DNA from: Arthrospira sp. PCC 9108
GTDB taxonomy: Bacteria > Cyanobacteriota > Cyanobacteriia > Cyanobacteriales > Microcoleaceae
Direction: 5' to 3'
NCBI GenBank assembly: GCA_016745315.1
Contig: CP066886.1
Location: 5,146,501 to 5,210,500 of the forward strand
DNA length: 64,000 bases
Notes under the pieces: model-generated
Seen by the model: the letters and a program-made list of their open reading frames with translations, nothing else
Told to the model about the DNA's origin: nothing
The model's database searches: none
Program-made: the position numbers and the translations under genes
Shown: piece by piece, positions 1 through 10,691 of the stretch
Layout of the letters: every line of letters starts with the position of its first letter
Numbering within the stretch: position 1 is the stretch's first letter

Positions 1-2415
1 AAGGCAGGGAACTCAAGGTCATAAACAAACTGAGAAATCAGGGAGTAGAGAGTAACGGCGATAGCCACCCCCAGTTTTGGGAATCACAACCCCAGGATTG
101 AAGCGGGGAACGGAAGGCGTGAGGGAAAACCTATTCCCAAAAATCTGACCACTGCCAACCATCCATGACTAAGGAAATCTGAATGCTCCGAATTGAACCA
201 TCGTCAACACTAAGCAGCGAAATAGGTTGATACGCTGCGTTCAAAAGAACAAGGGGAAAGTAGGGTAATCATGACATCACCTACACAGACCTTTTTAAGT
301 ACCCCGGTGGATAGGACAAGTCTAAAGATGGAATGCCCATATAAATGGAACGTTATAACCCCTTTTAGGCTCTGATAATCTGGTCGAGAGAGTCAGTAGT
401 AAAAAGTGTAAGCGTAAGCCTATTAGGGGGTGAGATGTGACCAGAAGCCAACGCCAGACTGTAATAGTAGGGATATGCTAACGGGTCACGGTTTGACTGT
501 AAAGAATAGAGTCTAGTAGGAGTTACTATGACGAAAGCGAGTTTAAAGAAAGGATTTGAGAAATCAAAGCCAATCAAGACGTGCGTTTGTATGGAAATAA
601 ACTCCATGGGCAAAAGTTCAGAGAAAAGTTTTCAAGCTCCAAAAGAGGATATTTCAAGCAGCTAAATCGGGACAGGACGCAAAGGCACGAAGGTGGCAAC
701 GTCTATTGGTGAAGTCATATTATGCCCGGCTCCTAGCAGTGCGGCGAGTGACCCAGGATAATCAAGGCAAGAAAACGGCTGGAGTTGATGGAATGAGAGC
801 AATCTCTCCAAGACAAAGGTTTGAACTTGTGGAGAATATTAAGGGAAACCTCAAAGCAAAACCACTACGACGGGTGTGGATTCCAAAACCCGGCAGGGAT
901 GAAAAAAGCGGGAATGGGAATACCCACAATCCAAGACAGAGCGAGGCAAGCCTTGGTCAATTCGGCTCTTGAACCTGAATGGGAATCAAGATTTGAAAAC
1001 AATAGCTATGGGTTCCGTCCTGGTCGGTCTACCCACGATGCAATATCCAGAATCTTTCAGAGTATCAACAAAGGAGGTTATTATATTCTGGATGCAGATA
1101 TAGCAAAATGTTTTGACCGAATAAACCATGATTATCTACTATCCAAAATTCATTGTCCAAGCAGCCTAAAGAGAGACCTGAAACAATGGCTCAAAGCAGG
1201 TGTGCTAGATAACGGTGTATTTGAGGATACAGAAACAGGGACACCCCAAGGAGGGGTAATAAGTCCAATACTCGCCAACATCGCACTGTTGGGCATGGTT
1301 AGGTTCATAGAAAAACTGTACCCTAAGAAAGCAAACGTAGTACAAGCTACTGTTATAAGATACGCCGATGATTTCGTAGTGATATCTCCATCACTAGAGA
1401 TTATTGAACAGTGCAAAATTGCTATTTCCGAATGGTTAAAACCTGTAGGATTAGAAATAAAACCTGAAAAGACTCGAATATGCCACACGCTCAATCCTAT
1501 TGAGTACAACGGCAAAGCAGAGGAACCAGGGTTCGATTTTCTGGGATTCAATATTAGGCAATATCCAGTCGGCAAATATAAAGCTGGAAAACATGGGGGA
1601 AGAAGAAAAGGAGGCTTCTTATGCAACAAAACCCCCCACAAAAAGTTAAGATTCAAAACTCACATAAAACCCAGCAACAAAGCAGTTAAAGCCCACATTG
1701 AAGTGATTAAGGGTGTAATAAAACAATATAAAACAGCACCCCAATCAGCCTTGATAAGTAGACTAAACCCGATTATTCGGGGATGGTCAAATTATTATTC
1801 ATCAGTAGTCTCAACAGAGACCTTCAATAAGCTAGACCAAACAATCTGGCTAATGTTAAGGGCATGGACAGTATCAAGATGCGGAAAGGCAAGTTATGAA
1901 AAGCTAAGAAACTATTTCCAACAAGGGAAGGTTAAACTTAGTAATGGGAAAGAAAGACATGAAACTTGGTTATTCAAATCCAAAGACGGAATTACCCTAT
2001 GGAAGCATAGCTACACTCCGATTGTCAGACATACCCTAATAAGCTCTGACGCAACACCATACGACGGAAACTGGACTTACTGGCAACCAGGAAAGGACAA
2101 GCAATTGGAACACCAAACAGGGTAGCAAAACTACTCAAAAAGCAAAAAGGCAGGTGTACTTGGTGTGGACAGTATTTCGCACCATCAGATTTAGTTGAAG
2201 TAGACCACATTGTACCTCGAAGTTTAGGCGGAAAGGATGAATACAAGAACCTTCAACTATTACATCGCCACACCCGCGATGATAAGACGGCATTAGACAA
2301 CGCTAAAGCTGTATCCTTAACAATGGAACAATCAGACTAGGAGCCGTGTGAGGTGAAAGTCTCACGCACGATTCTGAATGGGAGGGAATGGAGGCGACTC
2401 CATTCTCGACCCCTA
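1..2415 (+). mobile_element. Group II intron 1, 5' end outside the window
   Basis: The sequence enters inside domain I: positions 1-90 match the domain I segment of the complete intron that starts at 2476. A domain V hairpin (GAGCCGTGTGAGG...CACGCACG) lies at about 2341-2375, followed by a domain VI-like hairpin and the end CGACCCCTA near 2414. The intron carries a reverse transcriptase/maturase gene with HNH domain at 528-2340. Because that gene is frameshifted, the copy is probably immobile unless helped in trans. The exact 3' boundary is uncertain by a few bases. Confidence 0.8.
528..2340 (+). pseudogene. Group II intron reverse transcriptase/maturase with HNH domain, frameshifted
   Basis: This encodes the intron protein that reverse-transcribes and helps splice group II intron RNA. 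The ATG at 528 follows TAGGAG. The reading frame changes three times: somewhere between about 590 and 700, at the A6 tract 902-907, and near 2085. The pieces show RT motifs GIPTIQDRARQAL, GFRPGRS, TPQGGVISPILAN and the catalytic YADD (in IRYADDFVVIS), then the maturase region GWSNYYS. A C-terminal HNH domain (CTWCGQ, VDHIVPRS, NLQLLH) ends at 2340. About 600 codons in total, normal for this class. The order of domains is intact but no single frame encodes a working protein, so I call it a pseudogene unless the indels are sequence errors. Confidence 0.85.
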
Positions 2416-2475
2416 ATATTTCATCTCAAATTAGGTTAACATTTTACGGCAATACGGTATAAGAAGCGAGAATAG
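2416..2475 (+). other. Short exon-like segment between two group II introns
   Basis: Sixty bases lie between the 3' end of intron 1 and the 5' end (GTGCGAG) of intron 2. The last part (AAGCGAGAATAG) resembles the stretch just upstream of tnpA in the intact IS607 at 25414 and above (AAGCGAG before the start). This suggests it is the left part of the IS607 remnant whose tnpA resumes after 6802, separated from it by 4.3 kb of introns. Inference from a short match. Confidence 0.45.
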
Positions 2476-5056
2476 GTGCGAGACGTTTAGGAATCAAATA
2501 AGGCTGCAATGCCTGAAATAACCTCCTAGTGGGATTTTCACCCCTTGATGAAATATAAGGGACTCGTACTCTGACCATCCCATAACTGTTTATATGTCCC
2601 AACGTTTGTATAGAAATATACAAAACAAGGCAGGGAACCCAAGGTCAAAACGAACTTACTCATACAAATTCCTTATAGGAAGCCCAGAAATGGATAAGTA
2701 AAATCAGGAAATTAGGGTAACGGCGATAGCCACCCCCAGTTTTGGGAATCACAACCCCAGGATTGAAGCGGGGAACGGAAGGCTCCGAGGTGTAACCCAA
2801 CACCAGAACCGAGACCACTGCCAACCATCCATGATTAGGGAAACCGAATGTCCGGCTTGAACCATCGTCATTGTTAAGTAGCGAAACAGGTTGATACGCT
2901 GCGCTCAAAAGAGTAAGGGGAAAAGTAGGGGCTTCTATTCACTACCTACACAGACCTTTAAAAGTACCCCGGTGGAAAGGACAAATCTAAAGATGGAATG
3001 CCCATATAAACGGAACGTTTTAAGTCCTCCTGGACTCTGATTATCTGGTCGAGATATCAGTAGGGATAAGTGTAACCGCAAGTCCTAGAGGATGTGAGAT
3101 GTGACCAAAAGCCAACGCCCTACTGTAATGGAAGGGATATGCTAACAGGTCACGGTTTGATTGTAAAGAAATAGAGCCTAGTAGGTGTACAAATGGCGAT
3201 AGCGAGTTTAAAGAAAGGGTTTGGGAAACCAAAACCAATCAAGACTACGAACAACGCATGGAAGGCAATCCCATGGACTAAGGTTCAACGGAAAGTTTTC
3301 AAGCTCCAAAAGAGTATATTTCAAGCAGCTAAATCGGGACAGGATGCAAAGGTAAGAAGGTGGCAACGTCTATTGGTGAAATCATATTATGCCCGGCTCC
3401 TAGCAGTGCGACGAGTAACCCAAGATAATCAAGGCAAGAAAACAGCCGGAATCGATGGAGTAAGAGCAATCTCTCCAAGACAAAGGTTAGAACTTGTCAA
3501 AAACATTAAGGGAAATCTCAAACCAAAACCACTGCGAAGGGTGTGGATTCCAAAACCTGGTAGGGATGAAAAAAGCTGGAATAGGCATACCCACAATCCA
3601 AGACAGAGCAAGGCAAGCCTTGGTTAAGTCGGCTCTCGAACCTGAATGGGAATCGAGATTTGAGGGCACGAGCTATGGGTTCCGACCCGGACGGTCAGCA
3701 CAAGATGCAATAAGTAGAATATATATTGCCATAAATCAAGGACAATACTATGTTCTTGATGCTGATATAGCAAAATGCTCTTACCGTGAACCATGATTAC
3801 CTATTGTCCAAAATTCATTGTCCAAGCAGCTTGAAGAGAGACCTGAAACAATGGCTCAAAGCTGGCGTGCTAGATAACGGTGTATTTGAGGATACAGAAG
3901 CAGGGACACCCCAAGGAGGGGTAATAAGTCCAATACTCGCCAACATCGCACTGTTGGGTATGATTAGGTTAATTGAAAAACTGTATCCCAAGAAAACAGA
4001 CAATCGCCCTTATGCGAACGTTATAAGATATGCCGATGATTTTGTGGTCATATCCAAAGACCTAGGAATCATTGAACAGTGCAAGACTGCTATTTCTGAA
4101 TGGCTAAAACCTGTAGGATTAGAAATAAAACCTGAAAAGACTCGAATCTGTCATACACTCAAAACTATTGAGTATGACGGTAAGACTGAGGAACCTGGGT
4201 TTGATTTTCTAGGATTCAATATCAGGCAATACCCAGCAGGAAAATATAAATCTGGGAAAACAGGTGGGAAAGTAAGCCGATTAATCGGTCACAAAACCCA
4301 TATAAAACCCAGCCAAAAAGCAGTCAAAGCCCACACAGAAGCGATAAAAGGTGTAATCAAGCAACATAAAGCAACACCTCAGTCAGCCCTGATTAGTAAA
4401 CTAAACCTGATTATTCGGGGATGGTCAAATTATTATTCAGCGGTAGTCTCAACAGAGACCTTCAATAAGCTAGACAAAACAGTCTGGCAAATGTTAAGGG
4501 CATGGACAGTATCAAGATGCGGAAAGGCAAGTTACGAAAAACTAAGTAATTATTTCAGACATGGAACAATTAAACTTAGCAATGGGAAAGAAAGACACGA
4601 AAATTGGCTGTTTCAAACCAAAGATGGGTTACATCTGTTTAAACACAACTGGACTCCAATTGTCAGACATACCCTAATACGCCCTGACGCAACACCTTAT
4701 GACGGAAATTGGACTTACTGGGCAACCAGGAAAGGACAAGCAATCGACACGCCAATTAGGGTAGCAAAACTACTCAAAAAGCAAAAGGTAGATGTACCTG
4801 GTGTGGACAATTCTTTACCCCATCAGATATAATTGAAGTAGACCACATTGTACCTAGAAGCCATGGCGGAAAGGATGAATACAAGAATATTCAATTATTA
4901 CATCGCCATTGTCACGACAATAAAACAGCTCTTGATGAAGAGATGATGCTGTACTCTTAACAAGGAGACGGTCAAATTAGGAGCCGTATGAGGTGAAAGT
5001 CTCAAGTACGGTTCTGTATGGGAGGGGGAGATGGCGACATCTCTCTCGACCCCTAC
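2476..5056 (+). mobile_element. Group II intron 2, complete, with intron-encoded protein
   Basis: The 5' end GTGCGAGACG at 2476 fits the GUGYG consensus. Domain I sequence matches intron 1 closely. The protein gene begins at 3193. Domain V lies near 4980-5015 (GAGCCGTATGAGG...CAAGTACGG) and the 3' end CGACCCCTAC falls near 5056. Total length about 2.6 kb, normal for an ORF-bearing group II intron. The next intron starts immediately after it, so the two sit in tandem at one insertion point. Confidence 0.85.
3193..4960 (+). pseudogene. Group II intron reverse transcriptase/maturase with HNH domain, frameshifted
   Basis: Second copy of the intron protein. The N-terminal part reads from ATG 3193 (MAIASLKKGF). 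The frame then shifts at the A6 tract 3569-3574, at the same place as in the copy at 528. It shifts again near 3779, where the other copy has AKCFDRINHD and this one reads AKCSYREP, and near 4787, where an A4 run replaces A5 of the other copy. Beyond that lie the HNH residues CTWCGQ and VDHIVPRS, with a stop at 4960. The YADD catalytic motif is present in the middle piece. Not translatable as one protein as it stands. Confidence 0.85.
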
Positions 5057-6802
5057 TTGCGAGACGTTTAGGAGTCAAATAAGGCTGCAATGCCTGAAAT
5101 AACGTCCTAGTGGGACTTGCACCCCTTGGTGGAATATAAGGGATTCGCACCCCTGACCATCCCATAACTGTTTATATGTCCCGACGCTTGGAGAAATCTA
5201 AGCAAGGCAGGGGACTCAAGGTCATAAACCAACTGAGAAATCAGGGCGTTGAGAGTAACGGCGATGTGCGAGACGTTTAGGAGTGAAATAGGGCTGCAAT
5301 GCCTTAAATAACCTCCTAGTGGGACTTCCACCCCTTGGTGGAATATAAGGGATTCGCACCCCTGACCATCCCATAACTATCTATGTGTCTCAACATCTGG
5401 CTTCGACAACCAGATAAGGCAGAGAGACTCAAGGTCAAGACTGAGCGAAAAAAGAGGGGAGTTGTGAACCCCTTGAGTATAACGTAAGGTTGAGAGTAAC
5501 GGCGATAGCCACCCCCAGTTTTGGGAATCATAACCCCAGGATTGAAGCGGGGAACGGAAGGCGTGAAGTAGAACCTACTACCAGAGGCGACCACTGCCAA
5601 CCATCCATGATTAGGGAAACCGAATGTCCGGCTTGAACCATCGTAATACTCTAGTAGCGAAATAGGTTGATACGCTGCGCTCAAAAGAGCACGGGGAAAA
5701 GAAGGGGTATATTACCACCACCTTCACAGACCTTTAAAGTACCCCGGTGGATAGGACGAATCTAAAGATGGAATGCCCGCATAGATGGAACGTTTAAACC
5801 CCTCATTGGCTCTCAAGTGGCAGGATGTACTTGTGGAGTAGCGAAAAGTGTAAGCGTATGCCTTTAAGGGAAAAGGATGTGACTGAAAGCTAATGCCTAA
5901 CTGTAATGGTTAGGATATGCCCACTAGTCACGGTGTGGATATAGAGACCACAACAACTAAGAGTGTTATGACGAAAACGAGTTAATGACTACGTGTGTAT
6001 ATAGCTCCGAAAGTTGAGGTCATAAAGCAGGGGGTTGTAGCCCTGTTCCCACTGACAAAGGGGTATTCACATCAGGAGCCGTATGAGATGAAAGTCTCAA
6101 GTACGGTTTTGAAGTGGAGTCGGGGAAGGTGACTTCCCTTTCGACCATAACAGCCACCCCCAGTTTGAGGAATCACAACCCGTCAGATTGAAGGGGGGAA
6201 CGAAAGGCGTGAGGGAAACCTATTCCCAATAATCCGACCACTGCCAACCATCCATGACTAAGGAAATCTGAATGTTCCGGCTTGAACCATCGTAATTATT
6301 AAGTAGCGAAATAGGTTGATACGCTGCGCTCAAAAGAGCAAGGGGAAAAGTAGGAGTTTTCATCCACTACCTACACAGACCTTTAAAATTACCCCGGTGG
6401 ACAGGACAAGTCTAAAGATGGAATGCCCGTATAAACGGAACGTTTAAACCCCTCATAGGTTCTCAGCAGGATGTAACTGCACAGTAGTGAAAAGTGTAAG
6501 CGTATGCCTTTAAGGGGAAAGGATGTGACTGAAAGCTAATGCCTAACTGTAATGGTTAGGATATGCCCACTAGTCACGGTGTGGATATAGAGACTGCGAC
6601 AAATAAGAGTGTTTATGACGAGAGCGAGTTTAAAGACTACGATGTTGTATTTAGCTCCAAAAGTTGAAGTCACAAAGCAGGGAGTTGTTGCCCTGTTCCC
6701 GATGTCAAAAGGGGTATCTACATCAGGAGCCGTATGAGGTGAAAGTCTCAAGTACGGTTTGGAATTGGAGTTGGGGAAGGTGACTTCCCTTTCGACCATA
6801 AC
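5057..6802 (+). mobile_element. ORF-less group II intron (outer), interrupted by a second intron
   Basis: The 5' part, 5057-5265, matches the first 200 bases of introns 2 and 4 but begins TTGCGAG instead of GTGCGAG. It stops at GTAACGGCGAT and resumes at 6152 with AGCCACCCCC, which are adjacent in uninterrupted copies. Domain V is at about 6725-6762 and the end CGACCATAAC is at 6802. Joined, the pieces give about 860 bases with no protein gene. Splicing would need a maturase from elsewhere. The 3' flank leads into a decayed IS607 tnpA. Confidence 0.75.
5266..6151 (+). mobile_element. ORF-less group II intron (inner), nested in the outer intron
   Basis: This begins GTGCGAGACG at 5266 and has its own full domain I, including the GCGATAGCCACCCCC segment at about 5500-5520. 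Domain V is at about 6074-6110 (GAGCCGTATGAGATG...) and the end CGACCATAAC is at 6151. Length about 886 bases, without a protein gene. It is inserted in the GCGAT^AGCC site of a sibling intron, a twintron-like arrangement. Boundaries follow from continuity of the outer intron and are good to within a few bases. Confidence 0.75.
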
Positions 6803-6817
6803 GTTGAGGATAAACCT

Positions 6818-7477
6818 ATTGCCAGATATGTCAAACCCAAGGAAGCGGCCTAAATCCTTGGAGTCCATGAAAGAACACTCCGCAGATGGGACGAAAATGG
6901 CTCAATCGAGACCATCAGAACCCCCGCTGGGCAACGACGATACAACGTTGAGTCATATACTGCTGCCAAATCAGGCAGTGACAAACGCAAAGTCGTTATC
7001 TATGCCAGAGTTAGTAGCCGCGCCCAGCAGTCCGACCTCAACCGACAGGTGGCCGCACTGTCCAACCTCTACCCCGAAGCAGAAGTCGTCTCCGAAATCG
7101 GAGGCGGGCTCAACTTCAAGGGAAAGAAAATGCTGGCCTGACTGGGACAAGTCTTGTCAGGAGATGTCCGCATGGTTGTCGTTGCCCACCCAGACCGATT
7201 GGCCAGATTTGGATGGGACTTGTTTCGATGTCTCTGTGAGCAAAACAGGTGCTCACTCATGGTTCTCAACGAGACAAGTCTCAGTCGAGAACCAGAAATG
7301 GTTGAGGACATCCTCCACTGCTTCAGTTCCCGATTATACGGACGGAGTCAATATAAAACTCAGGTCAAAGAAGATCCGGATTTACCCCAGCCTAGAGCTA
7401 AATCAAGTCTGGCGCAAATGGCTGGCTGCTTGTCGGTATTGCTACAACCAAGCAATTGCATTATCCCGGAGTGCTAA
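6818..7477 (+). pseudogene. tnpA: IS607 TnpA serine recombinase, nonsense-mutated
   Basis: Read in one frame, the product has the MerR-like DNA-binding part (RYVKPKEAA, then LGVHERTLRRWDENGS and TIRTPAGQRRYNV) followed by the serine-recombinase domain (VIYARVSSRAQQSDL, with the likely catalytic serine). It continues with DVRMVVVAHPDRLARFG and ends near EDPDLPQ. Stops interrupt it at 6851 (TAA) and 7139 (TGA). The expected start codon position reads ATT at 6818. Three disabling changes make this a true pseudogene rather than one error. A group II intron pile ends 15 bases upstream. Confidence 0.85.
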
Positions 7478-8490
7478 ACGACTAAGCAAGTTAAAGTTAC
7501 GCTGCGGAAGTGATGCAGAGTGACTTACCCGAATGGGTCAAAGAAACACCCGGCCATATTCGGCAAAATGCCATCTTTGATGCCGATCAGGCTTTGACCG
7601 CCAGTCCTGATGCAAGGTTTAGAAGTTGTCGTGACAGCTCTCAAGGGATTAAGTTCAATAATACTAATTTCTCTTCAGGGAGTTGGTATCCAAGACTCAC
7701 GAAAGGATTAACTTTCATGGTTTCCTAAGCTATCCCTAAAACTTGCGGGCAAGGGACTCAGTTGGTGTTTACCAAAGGTCGATGGTTGGCGATTTTCCCT
7801 GAACCAGTTGCCGTTACCCCAACTGAAGCGAATGGCGTGATTGCATTAGACCGGGGTGTCCGAACTTTCATAACTGGGTTTGATGGCTCTCGGTTTCTGG
7901 AATTGGGCTCCGGAGATATAGGACGCATTACTAGGTTATGTCAACATTTGGATGATTTGATGAGCCGAATCGCCAAGGAACTTAATCGTTCACGGCGACG
8001 CCGGATGAGGCAAGCGGCTCAACGAATGAGAACTAAAATCCGGAATTTAGTGGATGAGGCCCACAAGCAAATTGCTCATTACTTGACTAATGACTACAGC
8101 ATAATTTTTCTGCCGACCTTCGAGACTTCCAACATGGTTGCCAAAGCCAAGCGGAAAATCAAATCCAAGACTGCCCGCGCCATGCTGACATGGGCGCATT
8201 ATCGATTCAAACTAACCCTGAGACATCAAGGGGAAATAACTGGAACCACAGTTGTAGATGTGACGGAAGAATACACCAGCAAAACCTGTACTCACTGTGG
8301 TAATATGCATTCCCAGCTAGGTGGCTCAAAAGTGTTCCGATGTCCTGAGTGTGGGTTCACTCTACCCAGGGACTGGAACGGTGCTTTTGGAATCTTTCTA
8401 AAAGCTTTGCGGGATACCGCCTCTGTTACCTTAACGGGTAATAGTGCTATCGTCGCATTGTCAGGCAATAGCCGGATAAATGTCGCGTAA
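7347..8490 (+). pseudogene. tnpB: IS607 TnpB RNA-guided nuclease, broken
   Basis: TnpB is the RuvC-type, RNA-guided nuclease related to Cas12. The product starts around KKIRIYPSLELNQVW, changes frame near 7500 and has an in-frame TAA at 7726. It then runs to 8490 with RuvC motif ALDRGVRTF, the NMVAKAKRKIKSK stretch, VVDVTEEYTSKTC, two CxxC pairs of the zinc ribbon (CTHCG, CPECG) and DWNGAFGI. All catalytic acidic positions appear retained, so decay is by truncation. The start is approximate because tnpB overlaps the end of tnpA. Confidence 0.85.
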
Positions 8491-8517
8491 ATGTATCAGC
8501 ATCATTGGGGATAGGCA

Positions 8518-9642
8518 ATGCGTAAAGTTCTATTTGTGATTGTAGCGGGGGTTTTATCACTCTGGCTAGGGGGTTGTGCTTCGGAGCCACCGGAGGAGGA
8601 AATTACATTGACTCCAACTCCCACAGAAGAAACAACCCCAGTTGACCCATCGGAAGAGGAAACTACAGCAGAAACACCATTTGAAGATCCTCTAGTTACT
8701 GAAACTCCTCCGCCAGAAGCAGGTTTGATTCAGTCTACCAAATCAGAGGAACGATTGAGACAGCTTCTGCCCGGCAGAAATGGAGTACCTGCTGCACCGG
8801 CAACTATTCCAATTCCTGGTCAACAACTTGACCCCTTTGGACCGATTCCACCGGTTATTGCAGATAGACCCCCAGACGTGCAAGCAGACAGTGAATCGAT
8901 CGCCTTACCCAGTAAACAAGTGCCTGACCTACCCAGTCTTCCCGTAGCTATGCAACCGCCCCAATGGAGAACTCCTGTTGCCGTTACTACCGTGCCAGGA
9001 CAGCCCGGAGCCCCCACAGCACAGCCAGGCGCAGCCAACGGACAGCCAGGGGTAGCCAACGGACGACCAGGAGCCCCTACCGCACAGCCAGGAGCTCCTA
9101 CCACACAGCCAGTGGTAGCCAACGGACGACCAGGAGCCCCTACCGCACAGCCAGGCGTAGCCAACGGACAACCCGGTATTACTGAACCAGCAGCAGGATT
9201 ACCAGATCTAGCTGTAGCTGGAGTGCCAGATCTGCCTCAACTTCCCCTCACTTCCAGACCACCCGCATGGGTTGACCCCAATGCTCCCCCTCCCGTTGCA
9301 CCAGCAGCACCCCCTCCACCCCCTCCACCCCCTTCCACTGATTTAGCTCGTGCCATAGAAGTAACAGGAGTCCTCAGAACAGGAGATGACACCAGAATTA
9401 TTGTTAAGGCTCCTAATGAACCCACCAGTCGTTATGTGAGTGTTGGTCAACGCATTGCCGGGGGAGAAGTTCTGATTAAGCGCGTCAAGTTTAGCCGAGA
9501 CAGCGATCCGATTGTCATCTTTGAGCAGAACGGCATTGAAGTTGCTAGAATGGTAGGTGAGGTTAGCGGACCCCTTGGGGATGAAGCTAACATGATTGTA
9601 ATGCCACAAACTATCAACAATTTTGTTCGTAATCAGTCCTAA
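8518..9642 (+). CDS. Proline-rich repeat lipoprotein
   Basis: 374 residues. The N-terminus MRKVLFVIVAGVLSLWLGGC is a lipoprotein signal with lipobox LGGC at about residue 20. Then comes an acidic, Thr/Pro/Glu-rich stretch, a low-complexity block at about 155-225 built of QPG(A/V)(P/A) units such as APTAQPG and VANGQPG, and a Pro run at about 265-275. The last 90 residues look folded (EVTGVLRTGDDTRIIVKAP ... SVGQRIAGGEVLIKRVKF) and faintly resemble the small beta-domain of pilus PilP proteins. That resemblance is weak, and no function is assigned. Probably an exported membrane-anchored protein. Confidence 0.75.
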   Translation: MRKVLFVIVAGVLSLWLGGCASEPPEEEITLTPTPTEETTPVDPSEEETTAETPFEDPLVTETPPPEAGLIQSTKSEERLRQLLPGRNGVPAAPATIPIPGQQLDPFGPIPPVIADRPPDVQADSESIALPSKQVPDLPSLPVAMQPPQWRTPVAVTTVPGQPGAPTAQPGAANGQPGVANGRPGAPTAQPGAPTTQPVVANGRPGAPTAQPGVANGQPGITEPAAGLPDLAVAGVPDLPQLPLTSRPPAWVDPNAPPPVAPAAPPPPPPPPSTDLARAIEVTGVLRTGDDTRIIVKAPNEPTSRYVSVGQRIAGGEVLIKRVKFSRDSDPIVIFEQNGIEVARMVGEVSGPLGDEANMIVMPQTINNFVRNQS

Positions 9643-9770
9643 CTAACTGGGGGTTGTGGTTATCCTCTGGCTGCCTTGGAGCCATATCCCCGGTGGTTTA
9701 GGTTAGTCATTGAACTAAAAATCCTTGGGTTTGATAACCAGGGAATTATCAATGTCATGGGTTGAGTTTT

Positions 9771-10523
9771 ATGTTCAATTTAGTTAAAAAATTTGGCTTT
9801 GTTACCCTAGGACCGTTCACCCAGTCTCTCCTCAGCACAATGGCTTTGAGTGGATCTGTTGCTTTGTTAGTCACACTGCCAGCCAACGCCCAAACAGAAG
9901 GCGGTCGCCCCCCTATCTGTGAAGGACAACTACCTACCGGCCAGGTGACGTGCAACTATGAAGGGGGAGATAATTTCACCGGTAGTTTTGTCAACGGTCG
10001 CCCAGAAGGACGCGGTATCTTTGTCTATGCTAACCGCGATCGCTTTGAGGGAGAATTTCGCAATGGTCTCCCTAATGGTCAAGGTGTGTTTATCTTTGCT
10101 GATGATTCCCGTGTCGTGGGAGTGTTTAGAGATGGCCAGATTACTAACGGAACGGTGATTTTTGCCAATGGCGATCGCTATATTGGTGAGTTTCAACTGG
10201 TCACAGAAGTCGGTAGCGGTACCACTAGCAGCCAACCCCACGGCAGAGGGCAGTTTGTTTATAGCAATGGCGATCGCTTTGAGGGAAGATTTTTTGCCGG
10301 GGGACCCTTTGGACAGGGAACCTTAACCCGCACAGATGGGACTACCTGCCAAGGAGAATTTTTTAATCAAGCCCTCGACGGAAAAGGCAATTGCACCTTC
10401 CCTAACGGTTTTCGCTATGAAGGGGAACTGCGCGGCGGTATCCCCCACGGCCAAGGCGTTCTCATTAACACCGCCGGACAACGTTTCCCCGGTACCTTCC
10501 GCGATGGTAGACGGCAGGATTGA
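9771..10523 (+). CDS. Exported MORN-repeat protein
   Basis: About 250 residues. The first 40 form a signal peptide (hydrophobic TMALSGSVALLVTLP, cleavage near ANAQ). The rest is a chain of MORN repeats of the form YEGGDNFTGSFVNGRPEGRG, FEGEFRNGLPNGQG and YEGELRGGIPHGQG, about seven to eight units, with Cys residues that could form disulfides. MORN repeats form beta-hairpin scaffolds and no enzymatic motif is seen. ATG 9771 is preferred over TTG 9762 because the signal starts there. It stands alone between the lipoprotein gene and psaE. Confidence 0.85.
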   Translation: MFNLVKKFGFVTLGPFTQSLLSTMALSGSVALLVTLPANAQTEGGRPPICEGQLPTGQVTCNYEGGDNFTGSFVNGRPEGRGIFVYANRDRFEGEFRNGLPNGQGVFIFADDSRVVGVFRDGQITNGTVIFANGDRYIGEFQLVTEVGSGTTSSQPHGRGQFVYSNGDRFEGRFFAGGPFGQGTLTRTDGTTCQGEFFNQALDGKGNCTFPNGFRYEGELRGGIPHGQGVLINTAGQRFPGTFRDGRRQD

Positions 10524-10691
10524 ACCCTCTAAGTCACCACAAATCAGCAGTTTTGGGGAAATCTCCCTCACGGAAGCCCCAACCCTGTGGGTAGGTTAGC
10601 AATAAAACTTAAAAAACTGAAGTGAATCAGATGGCTGATCCAGTAGTAGGCTGAAGATTAACGCATTTTAGACATAGAGGAAAATAAACCA

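Larger units (their letters stand above)
6803..8490 (+). mobile_element. Decayed IS607-family element
   Basis: This contains remnants of both IS607 genes in the usual order, tnpA then tnpB, overlapping at about 7350-7477. Both are broken by stops or indels. A closely related intact-looking copy lies at 23703-25413 on the other strand. The element ends are not resolved. The left end is probably separated by the intron pile, and the right end lies just before the lipoprotein gene at 8518. Confidence 0.8.

Noticed and set aside
1..6802. Small minus-strand open frames in the intron region
   Set aside because: They overlap conserved intron RNA domains or the reverse transcriptase gene in antisense, and show no recognisable protein.
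8820..9171. Antisense frames rich in Gly/Cys opposite the lipoprotein gene
   Set aside because: Mirror image of the repetitive Pro/Gln/Gly coding sequence on the other strand.
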